Source: Sphaerulina vaccinii (lineage: Eukaryota; Ascomycota; Dothideomycetes; Mycosphaerellales; Mycosphaerellaceae). Taken from it: 64,000 nt of DNA. How positions within the stretch are numbered: the stretch's first letter is position 1; each line of letters opens with the position of its first letter. Positions 54,341 to 64,000 of the stretch are shown here, in pieces. Both the position numbers and the translations under genes were made by a program. Below the pieces are notes generated by a model. The model was given only the letters and a program-made list of their open reading frames with translations, had not been told where the DNA came from and searched no databases. The stretch spans positions 496,001 to 560,000 of the forward strand of contig JAKUDP010000005.1 of the NCBI GenBank assembly GCA_022570795.1, written 5' to 3'.

Positions 54341-55171
54341 ATGGACATTATGCTACTAATGCAGGGCGCATGGATTGGTCACACCAATGGAAGGTGCGCG
54401 AGCTCTGCTTACTATATCTGGTCATACTGCTATTTATGTAGAGACTTCTCACGTCCTCTGCTTCCGCAACCTACTTCCCATCCTTTCCGTCGACTAGCAA
54501 CCCTCCGTGGGTTCAACTATGCCTCCATACGATACAGCTACGGACCGTTCAAAGTCGCTCATGCCAAAATTCTCATCACTCGACGAAGCACGCAGTGTTC
54601 ACAAAATCGAAAACAGCAGCGGCGAGATCTCCGCGACTTTGCACAGAGACAGATACTTGAGCAAGACGCATTGGAAACTGAACAGGAAGCGGAGCTGAAA
54701 CGGTTTACGCAACAACAGTGTAAGGCTCGACTTGCATTGAGTTCCAGGCAGACTTTCCCGACAGAGCAAAAGTACAAGACACAACCTTTGACATTCGATG
54801 CGAAGCGCGAGCTTCACGACACCTGTTCTCAGAGCCTCAAGCAAAAGCAAAGAAGCGACCTTGACGGGATCAAACAGTGGCAGATATCTAGGCGAGATGC
54901 GCTCAGAGTTGAGCACATGGTAAATATGCAGCAATTCAAGCAAGGTCAATGCCACGATCGTCGTGCGCTGTATGCTAAGCATAACTTGGAAGAGGAGGCT
55001 GTACTTCAGGCTCTCCCATTCATGGTAGTAGCCTGTGTTCCCAGGACGCTCGATCCGCTCGCAGGGCTCTTATTTGGAGAGTGCGCTAGTGCCGAAGCTG
55101 CGTACGAAGTTGCAGCTACTCTAATGCCGGAGGAGACAGAATTGCGTGCAATGAATGCATCCACGTTCTAG
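54341..55171 (+). CDS. Coiled-coil hypothetical protein
   Basis: ATG at 54341 in a frame open to 55171 (276 residues). The first 80 residues look non-coding, and an intron near 54520-54600 is possible. From residue about 95 to 230 the protein is a charged Gln/Arg/Lys/Glu helix with three loosely repeated blocks of the type QNRKQQRRDLRDF, QEAELKRFTQQQCKARLAL and KQKQRSDLDGIKQ, suggesting an internally repeated coiled coil. The C-terminus (PLAGLLFGECASAEAAYEV) is more globular. The exact start is uncertain and no family is recognised. Confidence 0.42.
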   Translation: MDIMLLMQGAWIGHTNGRCASSAYYIWSYCYLCRDFSRPLLPQPTSHPFRRLATLRGFNYASIRYSYGPFKVAHAKILITRRSTQCSQNRKQQRRDLRDFAQRQILEQDALETEQEAELKRFTQQQCKARLALSSRQTFPTEQKYKTQPLTFDAKRELHDTCSQSLKQKQRSDLDGIKQWQISRRDALRVEHMVNMQQFKQGQCHDRRALYAKHNLEEEAVLQALPFMVVACVPRTLDPLAGLLFGECASAEAAYEVAATLMPEETELRAMNASTF

Positions 55172-55204
55172 AGTAGAGAGATATGGGACGTGAACGAGCG
55201 GCCA

Positions 55205-55950
55205 TTATGTGAGGGCACCGGCGGTGCTTTTAGATGGGCAGGAGATCGGTGTACTCAGATCGCCACTGGTTTCAGGCGGCTGTCCAGCGACGGTATCACA
55301 AGCTCCCGGAGAAGGCGGGCTCGACTCGCTCAATCCGGCGCCATATTCCACGTCCTGCCCAGGGTTCGGGTATACAGGATCAACGTTCTCTATAGTCCTG
55401 CAATCATTGATACCTTGGAGATTGGCTTTCCAGATATAAGGAAGGGAGCTGAAGTTGAACCTGTCCCTCCTGAAGTCTCGACCTGGGCGCAATTCATGTA
55501 AAACTCTCGAACTCCTATATGATTCTGCCAGCTCCAAGCTAGGATTGCTTTACCATTTGGTGCGGAAGGTGGGATCTTGAACGTATAGTTCAATGCAAGA
55601 GGACAGCCACCAATGATGCTTTTGATGACATGAAACGATAAACCGTTGTCGTAAGACAGCGAGATCTGGCAGGAGCCACCACCGTGTGTAGCTGGTGTAG
55701 GTTGAGCACCTTCCAATGTCATATTGTAGACTTGGCCCGCGACGTAGTCGGCTGTGGGGTTCCAGTCAGCATTCTTGAGATAGCCTTTGCATGGAAAATC
55801 TGTTCCGTCTGCTAGTAGTGGCGACGTCATGTTGTAATGCTTGTCGGTGTCTGCTGGGTTCAGACGACTGTGCATGGGATAAGGCCAGCTCATCTCTATG
55901 TGTCCGAGGCATGTCCAAGCGAACAACGGTAATAAAGACACGAATTTCAT
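55205..55950 (-). pseudogene. AA11-type lytic polysaccharide monooxygenase with one-base frameshift
   Basis: ATG at 55950. A 16-residue signal peptide ([16 protein letters not shown]) is followed by His, which would be the N-terminal copper-binding (histidine brace) residue of the mature enzyme. Further AA11 features are [25 protein letters not shown] (second copper His in THGGG), [26 protein letters not shown] (axial Tyr in REFYMNC) and paired cysteines. At about 55441-55460 the frame slips by one base. The family-typical continuation ([16 protein letters not shown]...VYPNPGQDVEYG) is in the next frame and runs to 55205. AA11 enzymes oxidise chitin outside the cell. The copper core lies before the slip; a sequencing error must be excluded before calling it dead. 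Confidence 0.78.
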
Positions 55951-56294
55951 GATACTGTGGTCTATCTTGCGCCTGCCATGTTGCCAGTGGTGTCCTGACT
56001 GATGCTATATGTACGGGTCATCTACAGCACAATTGAAGACCTTCGCACAGATGTCAATTCTGGCCATCAAGCTGCCCGTTTCAGGTGGAATCCAGACCCT
56101 TTACGGCCACTTCGGGCTTTTTAAAGATGGTGAAACATTTGGCACAAATCGTTTCATCTTACGCAGTTTCGTTGTTCTGACTTGCTCGTTTGGGCTTGAC
56201 CTTTCTCATCTTCCCCATCATGCGCCGCGGTCCTCATTTGGCAAATCGTTATAGCCACGATGGTCACTGTGGGCACAGTGAAACCATGACATAT

Positions 56295-58706
56295 TCACAT
56301 CATCTTACGCCGTTTCAGGCGGGCTGGCTTCTTGGAACGTTTCGCTCGAACTCCTTGTTGCATTTCGGTCATGCAAGCGTGGTCTGCATCTGGCAGGTCG
56401 CTGTGATTACGACACCATTCTGTACATCTCCTAGGGCTTCTTGTGCAGGAGCACGTATTGGGCTCGCAAGTCGAACACGTACACCCCAGGGCCTTGAGCT
56501 CACTGACCATGCGACGAACTTCGGCCCGGAAGTGTGAGTGTCTTTGCTCCTCACTCAAGAATCTTGCTATGTCCGAGTCTACTTGACGTTGTAGTGCGGC
56601 GACAATTGCTAGCAATTCCCACGGTATGGCCTCATTCGTTGCCATCTGGTAAGACGCAATCCAGTGAATGGACTCAAGGGTTGGAATCACATTGCAGTAG
56701 TCCCAGACCATGCCCCCTTCCATCAGAGAAGTTTCCATAGTGTGAACCGCATGCACAACCTTAACACCCGGAGGCATGAATAGAACGTCGTCTGTGTCAA
56801 GCAGGATCAATCGCTCCCTCCCTTTAGGCTCGAAAAGGGGTCCGTCTTCAGCAAAAGATTTCCATGCGTCGATCATCTCTTCCTGGGGCACTATCATCCA
56901 TAGTTTGATACCTGTAAGATTACGAAGCCAGGTTCCTGTTAGAGCATCCACGTGCGCGCCAGAGAACGCACCTGGCGACCCAAGAATGTCGAAAGAGCTA
57001 CAGCTTGTTACATCGTTGGCGCGTGTAGACGTCTCTTTACCTAGGCTACGACTGCACGCACTAAGAGACTTCAGCAACTGGTACCTGGGCAGATATGTGA
57101 ACCTTGGCCGATGTGCTTCCGCAATTCCATGCAGACTTAACGCATTGGTGCCGGCGTCCAGACTCTGGTTTGTGTCACCAATCTTGTAACAGAACGATTC
57201 TACTGCGATATTTTTCACAGCAAAGTCTGTCATGGTTTTGATGGCAATCTTTTGCTTTCCATATCCATCTCGTAGATGATTGAGGTAACCCTGGACCGTA
57301 TGCATGCCGGCATCGCCAAACTGCTCTTTGATAAGCACCGGGCGGCCGAAGACCTTTCCGTTGGCAGCATAAGTACAGAAGGCCTCTGCAGAGAACTGCA
57401 GAACCTCCGCATCGACCTCGCGAGAAGACATCCCGATGCCATCTTCGCTGCCACTTTCGTAGACAGTCGCCCACTGCGTCGTTGATCGCAGCCACTGAGC
57501 CCGCAGCGCATAAAGTTGATTCGCTCGCCCACTATCAGCGCATGTCTCAAGCTTGAGCTGATATGCTTGAATTCTATCGCAGTATTTGTTGTGGCGTAGC
57601 TGTGCGCTGGTCAGGCGGCCATGGTCTGCGAAGGGCCGATCAGAGATCAATATTACATTGTCATCGTAGCCAGTGTTCCTCGGTAAACCTTGCTCGCACA
57701 TTGCAGTCTCGTCTGATGGGTTATCTGTGCCGGATAGCCTTGTCAGGTCACAATTCGCACCCCCCGTCGTGGATTCCTCTATCTCTGTACCTTCATAATG
57801 TAGTACGTTGGTCTCGCTGATATCGTTTGTTGCATTGGCCCCCACGTCTGAGAGCTCTTCTACCGGAGTAGAGCTTTGGTAGGCAGCGCCCAGATTGTGC
57901 GGGTGGTTGGATGTTCCGTTTGTTGAAGCGGCGGCAGTGCTCGAATGCGACCTTGAGGGCTTCTTCCTGGGAGCCGAAGGCAGAGCCATCTCCTGCTGAG
58001 AGCTAGAGCTAGGTGGAAAAGGCAGTCGGGGTATGCTGCTTCGTGTCTTCAACATACCGTGCTTGTCATATTCCAGTAGATATAAATGTGCCTTATCTCC
58101 CCTCCAATCTTTCAACATCTTCTGCTGAACGTGAAATGAGGTTGACAATGACTTCGTCCATAGCTTCTCCTGGGCAGCATCGCTCGTGGCACCTCCGACA
58201 AGTAGTTGCTTAAGGTCCTGCTGTTCTAGTGCCGATCGCTCTCCGCCTTCCTGTATAGACCGGACCCGATTGTCGCACATGGCTCGCTCATGACGTTGCA
58301 AGAGAACAGAGTTGATTATGGGCACGGCAACTTGCGTGAAATCTTGATATTTCTCAGCAACCTGCCGCAAAAGTCGAACGAACTTGGCCGCGGCATTCTG
58401 CCAGCCGTAGTATCTCACGATGCTTGGAGACCACAGTGCGGCCACGACCGTGACGTTTCGGGACTCCTTGGGCACTTTGTCGCCGATGATGTGCTTGACT
58501 CTAGCCTCTAGAGCCTCTGTACATTGCTTGCCCGGAAACCGGATGCGGACTGTAGCGTCTACAGTGATGACACGAGTGTCGTACTCCTGACCCTCCTGGA
58601 GCAAGTCTGTGATAATCGCCTCATGCGCACTCCAATCTGAACCTGCCTCAAAGAGTTTCTGTGTCAAGTTCCAAGTAGCTTTTCCGATATTTTCGTTGTC
58701 GTCCAT
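56295..58706 (-). CDS. JmjC-domain protein with Cys-rich basic C-terminus
   Basis: Intronless ORF, ATG at 58706, 803 residues. The N-terminal 200 residues are helical, and about 235-370 are disordered (Ser/Thr-rich). The JmjC fold is seen near the C-terminal third. GAHVDALTG at about residue 585 supplies the Fe(II)-binding His and Asp, GIKLWMIVP follows with a candidate 2-oxoglutarate-binding Lys, then LDTDDVLFMPPG and VVHAVHT (second metal His). The triad is complete, so an active Fe(II)/2-oxoglutarate dioxygenase (histone demethylase or hydroxylase) is possible. A Cys cluster CTCSTCEPNTCSC...C near residue 740 resembles a small zinc-binding CXC-like knot, and the last 20 residues are Lys/Arg-rich (nuclear signal). 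This combination is unusual. Confidence 0.8.
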   Translation of the reverse strand: MDDNENIGKATWNLTQKLFEAGSDWSAHEAIITDLLQEGQEYDTRVITVDATVRIRFPGKQCTEALEARVKHIIGDKVPKESRNVTVVAALWSPSIVRYYGWQNAAAKFVRLLRQVAEKYQDFTQVAVPIINSVLLQRHERAMCDNRVRSIQEGGERSALEQQDLKQLLVGGATSDAAQEKLWTKSLSTSFHVQQKMLKDWRGDKAHLYLLEYDKHGMLKTRSSIPRLPFPPSSSSQQEMALPSAPRKKPSRSHSSTAAASTNGTSNHPHNLGAAYQSSTPVEELSDVGANATNDISETNVLHYEGTEIEESTTGGANCDLTRLSGTDNPSDETAMCEQGLPRNTGYDDNVILISDRPFADHGRLTSAQLRHNKYCDRIQAYQLKLETCADSGRANQLYALRAQWLRSTTQWATVYESGSEDGIGMSSREVDAEVLQFSAEAFCTYAANGKVFGRPVLIKEQFGDAGMHTVQGYLNHLRDGYGKQKIAIKTMTDFAVKNIAVESFCYKIGDTNQSLDAGTNALSLHGIAEAHRPRFTYLPRYQLLKSLSACSRSLGKETSTRANDVTSCSSFDILGSPGAFSGAHVDALTGTWLRNLTGIKLWMIVPQEEMIDAWKSFAEDGPLFEPKGRERLILLDTDDVLFMPPGVKVVHAVHTMETSLMEGGMVWDYCNVIPTLESIHWIASYQMATNEAIPWELLAIVAALQRQVDSDIARFLSEEQRHSHFRAEVRRMVSELKALGCTCSTCEPNTCSCTRSPRRCTEWCRNHSDLPDADHACMTEMQQGVRAKRSKKPARLKRRKMM

Positions 58707-59266
58707 AACGACTATGATGACCACATGTACATCACACTCTGCTACCCCAGGTTACCAGGTTGCCAGGTTCCGTCTCGACGCACTGACCAAGAGGCCAAAA
58801 CGGACACATGGTCTATGCTTCTCTTTTACGTCATACGCCAAATCTGTCGCTTGGTGAATCAAGCCACGCGACGGTGAGAACACGTAGCAGTGAGTAACTG
58901 ATGTTATTGACTACGTGTCGTGTCTACAAAGAAAGAGGAACAGAGGAAGGCGGAAGGCCGCCAACGCACCCGCGAATGTCGAATATCACGACGAGGCCAC
59001 TGGAACACGGACGAAGCGCAGGATCTGAAGGAGACGAAGAAAGAGACGAAGGAAAGACAAGATTGCTGCTATAGTTAACTGGGCATCGCGAGAAAAATGC
59101 AACTTCTATAAAACGAGCACGATCCTGCATCTGCATCAAACAAAGCGTCTTCTACACAGGGCACATTGCGAGACGAACATCACGTGGTTCCATCCACGTA
59201 CAGCAACCACACTTTACATCGAATCCACCTCCGAGGACGCAATACGCACCAAGAAGCTAGGACTCG
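58707..59266. other. Intergenic, no gene recognised
   Basis: This contains the promoter of the JmjC gene. No motif-bearing ORF was found. Confidence 0.45.
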
Positions 59267-59692
59267 TCATGCTCGAGTACCTTCGCGACGACGATCCTGG
59301 CGTCTCGGATAGACCGGCCGAGTATAGAACTCGTCTGAGAGCTGTCTACTTCTTCCCGCTGCTGAAAGGTTAGCATTGCAGTGGCTTAGTGCAGCTATGT
59401 TGCTCTCACCTTGGTTGTACAGAGCGACGGTCTCAGCAATTGTCTCTCTCACGTCAGGATCGCTTGCATGGCGCATTCTCCAGAGAAGTGCCTCTGCCCT
59501 TTCCTCCAAGTTCTCAGTGGGAAGCGACACGCTTGCCGCATCGCTTATTCTCGACGCAAGGTCCGACATCCTAGCATGGAAAACTTCGCGATCCCAACCA
59601 CTCTCCTCGGCCCTTCTCGCATATTCGCCATTCCTCTCGACTAGGTACGCTATAAGTGCCACTCCCCATTCGAGCGCCTCGTGACTCGACAT
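59267..59692 (-). CDS. Helical hypothetical protein, about 125-141 residues
   Basis: ATG at 59692. The frame is open with or without a possible 48-base intron at about 59367-59414 (GTGAGA, branch TGCTAACC, acceptor TTTCAG), which is a multiple of three. The protein is nearly all helix, with Glu/Ala/Arg-rich segments (SLPTENLEERAEALLWRM). It lies 90 bases downstream of the RING gene's stop on the same strand and might be a last exon of that gene, but the joining phase gives an early stop. Family not recognised. Confidence 0.45.
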   Translation of the reverse strand: MSSHEALEWGVALIAYLVERNGEYARRAEESGWDREVFHARMSDLASRISDAASVSLPTENLEERAEALLWRMRHASDPDVRETIAETVALYNQGESNIAALSHCNANLSAAGRSRQLSDEFYTRPVYPRRQDRRREGTRA

Positions 59693-59781
59693 GCCCGACC
59701 AGCCCGACCACCTCCGTTCAGTCGGAGCGCTGCCTGATTTTCAGAGAGTTTGTTCAACCACTCAGGTTATCTGCTGGGGAC

Positions 59782-62315
59782 CTACCTGGCAACACGCAAA
59801 CTCGTGATCGGCCCACAGCGAAGTGGACACCTCGGGGGGTTCAGGTTAGCCACACAATTGGAGCAGAATATATGGCTGCATCCTAGCTTCGTGGGCACGT
59901 GCTCGCGATCATTCCATGCGCTGTAGCATACGGAGCATTCTCTTTCTTCGATCATCGATGCTAGAGGCACCCGCTCGAGTTTCCAATCTCCTACCTGGAT
60001 GTGTGCCTCATGTACTTCTACTGGTCGAATGGTTTCAAACCTCCTTCCTTGGCCCCGCAGTATCATCTCATCGAGGCGTCTTTCGAGCTGCGCGAGTGGT
60101 GGCTGTGGATCGAGGTCCAACTCGCCGTCAAGGAAATACTGGTCATGGTACTCCATCATCCTGGACGCAATAGCGCCACGCTGTTGCTCTGGAGTTGCAG
60201 TCGTATCCAGAGGCCTCACAGGCCACCCGTTCTCTGCCTCGAACTGGTTGAGTCTGGCGTTCAGAGAAGCGATGCGTGTGGCACCGTTTCCCTCATTGAC
60301 CTGCGGGACATTCTGGCCTATGCGTATGGTGCTTTCGCTACTGGTTGGGCTACTAATTAAGATCGGAAACTGTGCAGTACCAGCTGCTTGCTCTTCATGC
60401 CTGTGGGGTACCGGAGCCCGCGCAGTACCAGCTGCGGCTCCATCTACTGTTGGGCTAATGTCAGTCAGTAGCTACTCGGTGGCAATCTAGTAACGCGAGT
60501 CATACCTTGCAATCCCTGGAGGCTACTTATCAATCGGTTGATTTGTGCATCACGGGCTTCCAGCTGCTGCCGGAGCAGTTGAAGTTCAGACTGCATGGCT
60601 GCCGTATCCTGGGCGACTGGTCCACGGCTGCCGTCGGCTGGTTGCTCACTTAACGTTCTGCCATACCTCTCTCGTTCCGGCGTCAGTGTAGCCCTGTTAG
60701 TTCGTGCTGGAGTGGTCCTCCGCGATTCTGAGTAGTAATTCCGGAAGCTCTCATAGTCACTTTGGCCCGCGTCCTGGATCCACTGGTCGACGCACTCCTG
60801 GATTATCTCAGAGCCGAAGCGCGTTTTCAGAGCTGAGAAGGAAAGCCAATGCCGATTGGAATCGTCAAAGGACGCCAAAATCAGCGAAATCGGGCCACGT
60901 TGTCGCGATCGGGTATCACCTCGCGTGGACGGCTCCTGATACACTGATGCCACCCCTCCAATAGACATCTGACCAAGTGGCCGATTTTGGAGGAATGTAC
61001 GTGGCTGTGCCTTGATCTCTGGTACTTGATCCATCGGACTGGCATGGCTGTTCAAGCGCTCGAAGTCATTGAAAGTTCCACGTCCAAAGTAGCTGGACTT
61101 GATCAACAGGAAACTGCTGATGTTATTGTCGTCACGCTCGAATTCTACAATGAATTGATGTCCATGTCCCTGCTTGCGCCAGCCTATTATTTTACCTAAC
61201 TGGCCTTCGTCCTGGCCTCTGTCGACGAAGTACACTGAATTGTTTGATGCAAGAAAGCTAACAGCGCCGGACCTGACACGCCTGAATCCCGGCAACGTGC
61301 CTGCTGGCTGCCGAGGTGAGGCTTGCTGACCATGACCCTGGTTGCGCGCACCTGGTCGTCCTGCTGTTGTCAACCCAAGGCCCCAGTCGATATCTCCCGG
61401 CAGATTGGGCACCGTTCGAGGCAGTCGGCTTGCCACAGCTAGGCTGCGAAGCTGATCCGCGATTCCGGACAGACGTACTCCTTCAGACATATCGTCAAAT
61501 CTGGGATCAGATCTGATGCGCCGGGCCTCTCTTAGATACAGATCCCATCTCGTTGTATCAAATGGAGGATCGTCACCTCTGTTGTCGAGGTCGGTGAGGA
61601 TAGTGTTCCACAGATTGAAGAGCGCCAGGATACGCGGAGCATCCCGTTCACTGGCACGACATAAGGCCAGCACACATGTATACACATGTGTCCATGCAGT
61701 CGATGGTTCATGCTGATATCCAGCCTGACGACGCCAAGATGTGATCCCGTCTAAAGTCTCAGCTCCGACTTCAGCTAAGTAAGATTCGCCATCGAAGTGC
61801 AGAGCCTCGGCAAGGCTCGGATGGGGCTCATAGACACCCTCCATCCTATCTGGACTATCTGGAGGTGCATTTTGGTCAGTTGCTGCATCGCTACCCTGTT
61901 CATGGGGTTCATCGTTGGCACCGCCAGCGGCACCAGACTCGGCCAATGGGAGTTGGGTCGATCCTGCTACGCCAACACTTGGTATTGTGTCGCGCGGATC
62001 GTGATCGACGCCGCCTGCTGCGATACCGGTCTGATCATTAGCAGACTCTTCAGTTTGTGAAGCATTGCGCTGGGCAGACTGATTCTCGTTGGCATCAGAA
62101 GGGTCTTGACCAGTACCGTTCACACTTTCTTCTAGTAAAGCACTAAGCTCGTTGCCCCTAGCTGGACGTCTTGACGAGTTACGACGTCTTTGAACGCCCG
62201 TAGGACTGGCGGCAGCAACGGCAGGCGATGGGGGCCCATCTCGCGTAAGTCTCGGACTACGACGTGGAGGCTCACGATCATCAGAGTTGCGAGTGTCGAT
62301 GTGTGGAGGAGGCAT
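59782..62315 (-). CDS. Long RING-finger protein (two exons)
   Basis: Exon 1 is 60506-62315 (ATG at 62315), the intron is 60447-60505 (GTATGA...CCCAACAG) and exon 2 is 59782-60446, giving 824 residues. The frame stays open across the whole join, which links two ORFs that look separate. Residues 1 to about 165 are disordered and Ser/Pro/Glu-rich. 165-350 is a helical, Trp-containing region; 355-450 is beta-rich (VYFVDRGQDEGQLGKIIGW); and 560-600 is a short coiled coil. The C-terminal RING begins at about residue 770: CSVC, then LGCSHIFCSNC, then RCPLRC, where the last Cys pair has three residues between instead of two. The likely role is E3 ubiquitin ligase, if the altered last zinc knuckle still folds. 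Confidence 0.72.
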
Positions 62316-62502
62316 GCTGTGTACTGGGTGATCTATGCATCAAGTCTTACTGTGAGGCTTACGATGCTTTATATGCTATGTTCCTCTGGTCTTCCTGGTT
62401 TGTCGCGGACAAGCCCAGACGAGCCATTATTAAATCTGCCGCAGTCATCTTGTCCCAAGCTGGGCGAGACCCTTCTAGCTGCATGAACCCTGTGCCGCAC
62501 CT

Positions 62503-62706
62503 CTATCCTTCGACCGCCGCAATCAAGTTCCATCTCGCAATTATACAGACCTGCGCTCGTACATAGTTCCAGTCGAGGTCACTCTGGCTGTTCATGACGG
62601 CATCTGTGAAGAACTCCACGACGGAGGATAGCTGAGCATTCAAGTGCGATTCGTACTGAGCACAGAACTTGTTGGTAGCCATGATGGCCTGAGACTGGCT
62701 CGACAT
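62503..62706 (-). CDS. Small helical protein, 67 residues
   Basis: ATG at 62706. It is entirely helical in appearance (NAQLSSVVEFFTDAVMNSQ, DLDWNYVRAQVCIIARWNLI) with two Cys and no signal peptide. It could be complete or the first exon of a longer gene; no continuation was found. It lies 187 bases upstream of the RING gene ATG on the same strand. Confidence 0.4.
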   Translation of the reverse strand: MSSQSQAIMATNKFCAQYESHLNAQLSSVVEFFTDAVMNSQSDLDWNYVRAQVCIIARWNLIAAVEG

Positions 62707-63249
62707 AGTGCTGATCCAGAGGCCTACTGTCGCGTTCAGTTTAGCGCTGCTGCATTTGCGAGGTGTCTCTTACTGTTTGCTTGATTCAAAGGAGCCACAT
62801 TGGCCACTGTTTCACTGCATTCCGGATATGGCAGTGCCGCACCAACCCCAGGCTGCTGGGCTTGTTTGTCCGCTTCAGACTTGTAAGACATACTGCAGGT
62901 CAGGAGTTTGAATGAGCTGAATGATGGTCCCAAAACAGACGACTCAAGGTACTTATGATGCCTGGAGACGCGGCGGTACGGAGAACAACAATCATGGCTC
63001 GTTTGGGCCGTGCCACTGCTCAACCCCTTTAAAGCACGCCGGACCGCCTTTAATGCTGGCCAGTTTCAGTATCTACTGACCGTCTCAAAATCTACTGACG
63101 GATCTGGACACGTTGATCTCTTGGGCTTCACGCCGAACCGTCTTCAATGCTGGCCAGTTTTAGAATCTACTGACGGATCTGGACACGTCGATTGGGCTTA
63201 GATTTCTATCTAATTCTCATTCTATGTACTGCAGCCAAATCTGAACAAA
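62707..63249. other. Intergenic with a local duplication
   Basis: No gene was recognised. At about 63046-63195 an imperfect direct repeat occurs: AATGCTGGCCAGTTT, TCTACTGACGGATCTGGACACG and flanks are each present twice, spaced about 80-90 bases. Confidence 0.55.
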
Positions 63250-63996
63250 TCACAAGCGATCAAACATCGTCCGGCCGTGAGGATAGCTTGGTGTTACCGG
63301 TGGACGGACGTTCATCTTGAATTGACCGGGATTCAGAACGTTTCCTGGTGGATAGTAATTACAAGCCAAGAAAAGTCCGACGTTGTGACTGCCGTCACAG
63401 TCGTACAAAGCACAGCCTACATCAGTGGTGCTTCGCCAAACCAGTTGTGTGAAGTGTCCTACTGCATCCGAATATGCAGCTTGGTTGTAGTCATAATCCT
63501 TTTGCTCATCAGCCCATATATCTATGCCATCTCTTGCGAATGTCGCAGGTGGCGATTTGTCTTTGTTGGGGGTGGTTTGGATCTGCCAAACCAGGTTTTG
63601 CCCAGCAGAATCGTGCTCTGGGATACAGTGATGAACCAACAGGTCAGCGCTCGTAGCAAGACTTTCGTTCCATCTAAGGGGAGCTGCGACGTGCTGTTGT
63701 CGATGGAAATTGGTGCTGTTCAGTACCGTATCGACCAACGACTGTGGGCCGCCTGTATTGTCAGCCGTGGCTGCAGTGGTCGTCTGCGACGATAAGCTCC
63801 TTGTTATGCTGTATACAGAGCTAGTGGACGATCGACTGGGCTCATATCGTGCAGCGGAATCCGATGCATCCGTCGAGCAGTCACACGAGGTCCATATGGT
63901 TATTGTCTGCGCCGCGGCAACATGACCACCTCCTACGTTATATGCAGCACTACACGATACAGGCGCAATGAGAGCAGTCAGCTGTGAGAGGTTCAT
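63250..63996 (-). CDS. Secreted CAP/PR-1-like (SCP) protein
   Basis: ATG at 63996, 248 residues. A short hydrophobic N-terminus is consistent with a signal peptide. A Ser/Thr-rich, probably O-glycosylated linker (about 35-90) precedes the CAP domain (about 92-230). CAP signatures are N-x-HRQQHVAAPLRWNESLA near the domain start, AGQNLVWQ, VGHFTQLVWRSTTDVGCALYDC and LACNYYPPGNVL. Conserved cavity His/Glu-like residues and the disulphide cysteines are present. Fungal Pry/PR-1 proteins bind sterols and small hydrophobic compounds outside the cell, and some act in host interaction. The gene looks intact; introns are not needed. Confidence 0.85.
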   Translation of the reverse strand: MNLSQLTALIAPVSCSAAYNVGGGHVAAAQTITIWTSCDCSTDASDSAARYEPSRSSTSSVYSITRSLSSQTTTAATADNTGGPQSLVDTVLNSTNFHRQQHVAAPLRWNESLATSADLLVHHCIPEHDSAGQNLVWQIQTTPNKDKSPPATFARDGIDIWADEQKDYDYNQAAYSDAVGHFTQLVWRSTTDVGCALYDCDGSHNVGLFLACNYYPPGNVLNPGQFKMNVRPPVTPSYPHGRTMFDRL

Positions 63997-64000
63997 GATA

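Overview
This is a window from the nuclear genome of a filamentous ascomycete (Pezizomycotina). Genes lie on both strands with wide spacing and carry short introns of about 47-65 bases (GT...AG, with CTAAC/CTGAC branch sites). The gene families are fungal: Zn(II)2Cys6 regulators, an AA11 LPMO, a NACHT-ankyrin (NLR) gene and small APH-fold kinases. Many broken genes carry C-to-T changes in a CpA context (CAG to TAG), the mark of repeat-induced point mutation (RIP). A Dothideomycete is my best guess for the class, but that is inference. The mix of paralogues, relics and transposon remains suggests an accessory, gene-turnover region. All exon joins were worked out by eye; none is backed by transcripts.

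Layout. 1-3.0 kb: a Zn2Cys6 gene cut by the window edge and a Zn2Cys6 pseudogene with a large internal deletion. 3.4-11.3 kb: three uncharacterised genes (A, B, C) present twice as mirror images around a multi-pass membrane protein gene. 12-20 kb: fragments, a small Cys/His protein, a divergent protein kinase, and an NLR pseudogene ending in sixteen 99-bp ankyrin repeats destroyed by RIP. 20-24.6 kb: a coiled-coil ORF, a Fot1/pogo transposase relic, an FtsJ-type methyltransferase gene and a BED-finger (hAT-like) fragment. 24.6-33.1 kb: two APH-type genes and an APH relic, a tiny zinc-ribbon ORF, a BTB relic and a relic of the giant DUF3638 protein.

35.2-40.4 kb: an intact gene fusing an HD-domain nucleotidase to a UMP/CMP-type kinase. 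It is followed by an old tandem duplication of its 3' end plus a Zn2Cys6 gene, now interrupted by a LINE relic. 42-45.1 kb: a 166-bp tandem repeat and a full-length Zn2Cys6 regulator, the paralogue of the deleted one at 1.7-3.0 kb. 46-52 kb: a winged-helix-like gene, an FHA-pseudokinase gene and hypothetical genes. 53-54 kb: an AT-rich, RIPped LTR-retrotransposon relic. 54-64 kb: a coiled-coil ORF, an AA11 LPMO gene with a frameshift, a JmjC gene, a long RING-finger gene and a secreted CAP/PR-1 gene.

The genes do not form one pathway. The clearest co-inherited unit is the A-B-C module, duplicated as a block with gene order and divergent/convergent orientation kept. Its biochemical role cannot be read from the sequence.
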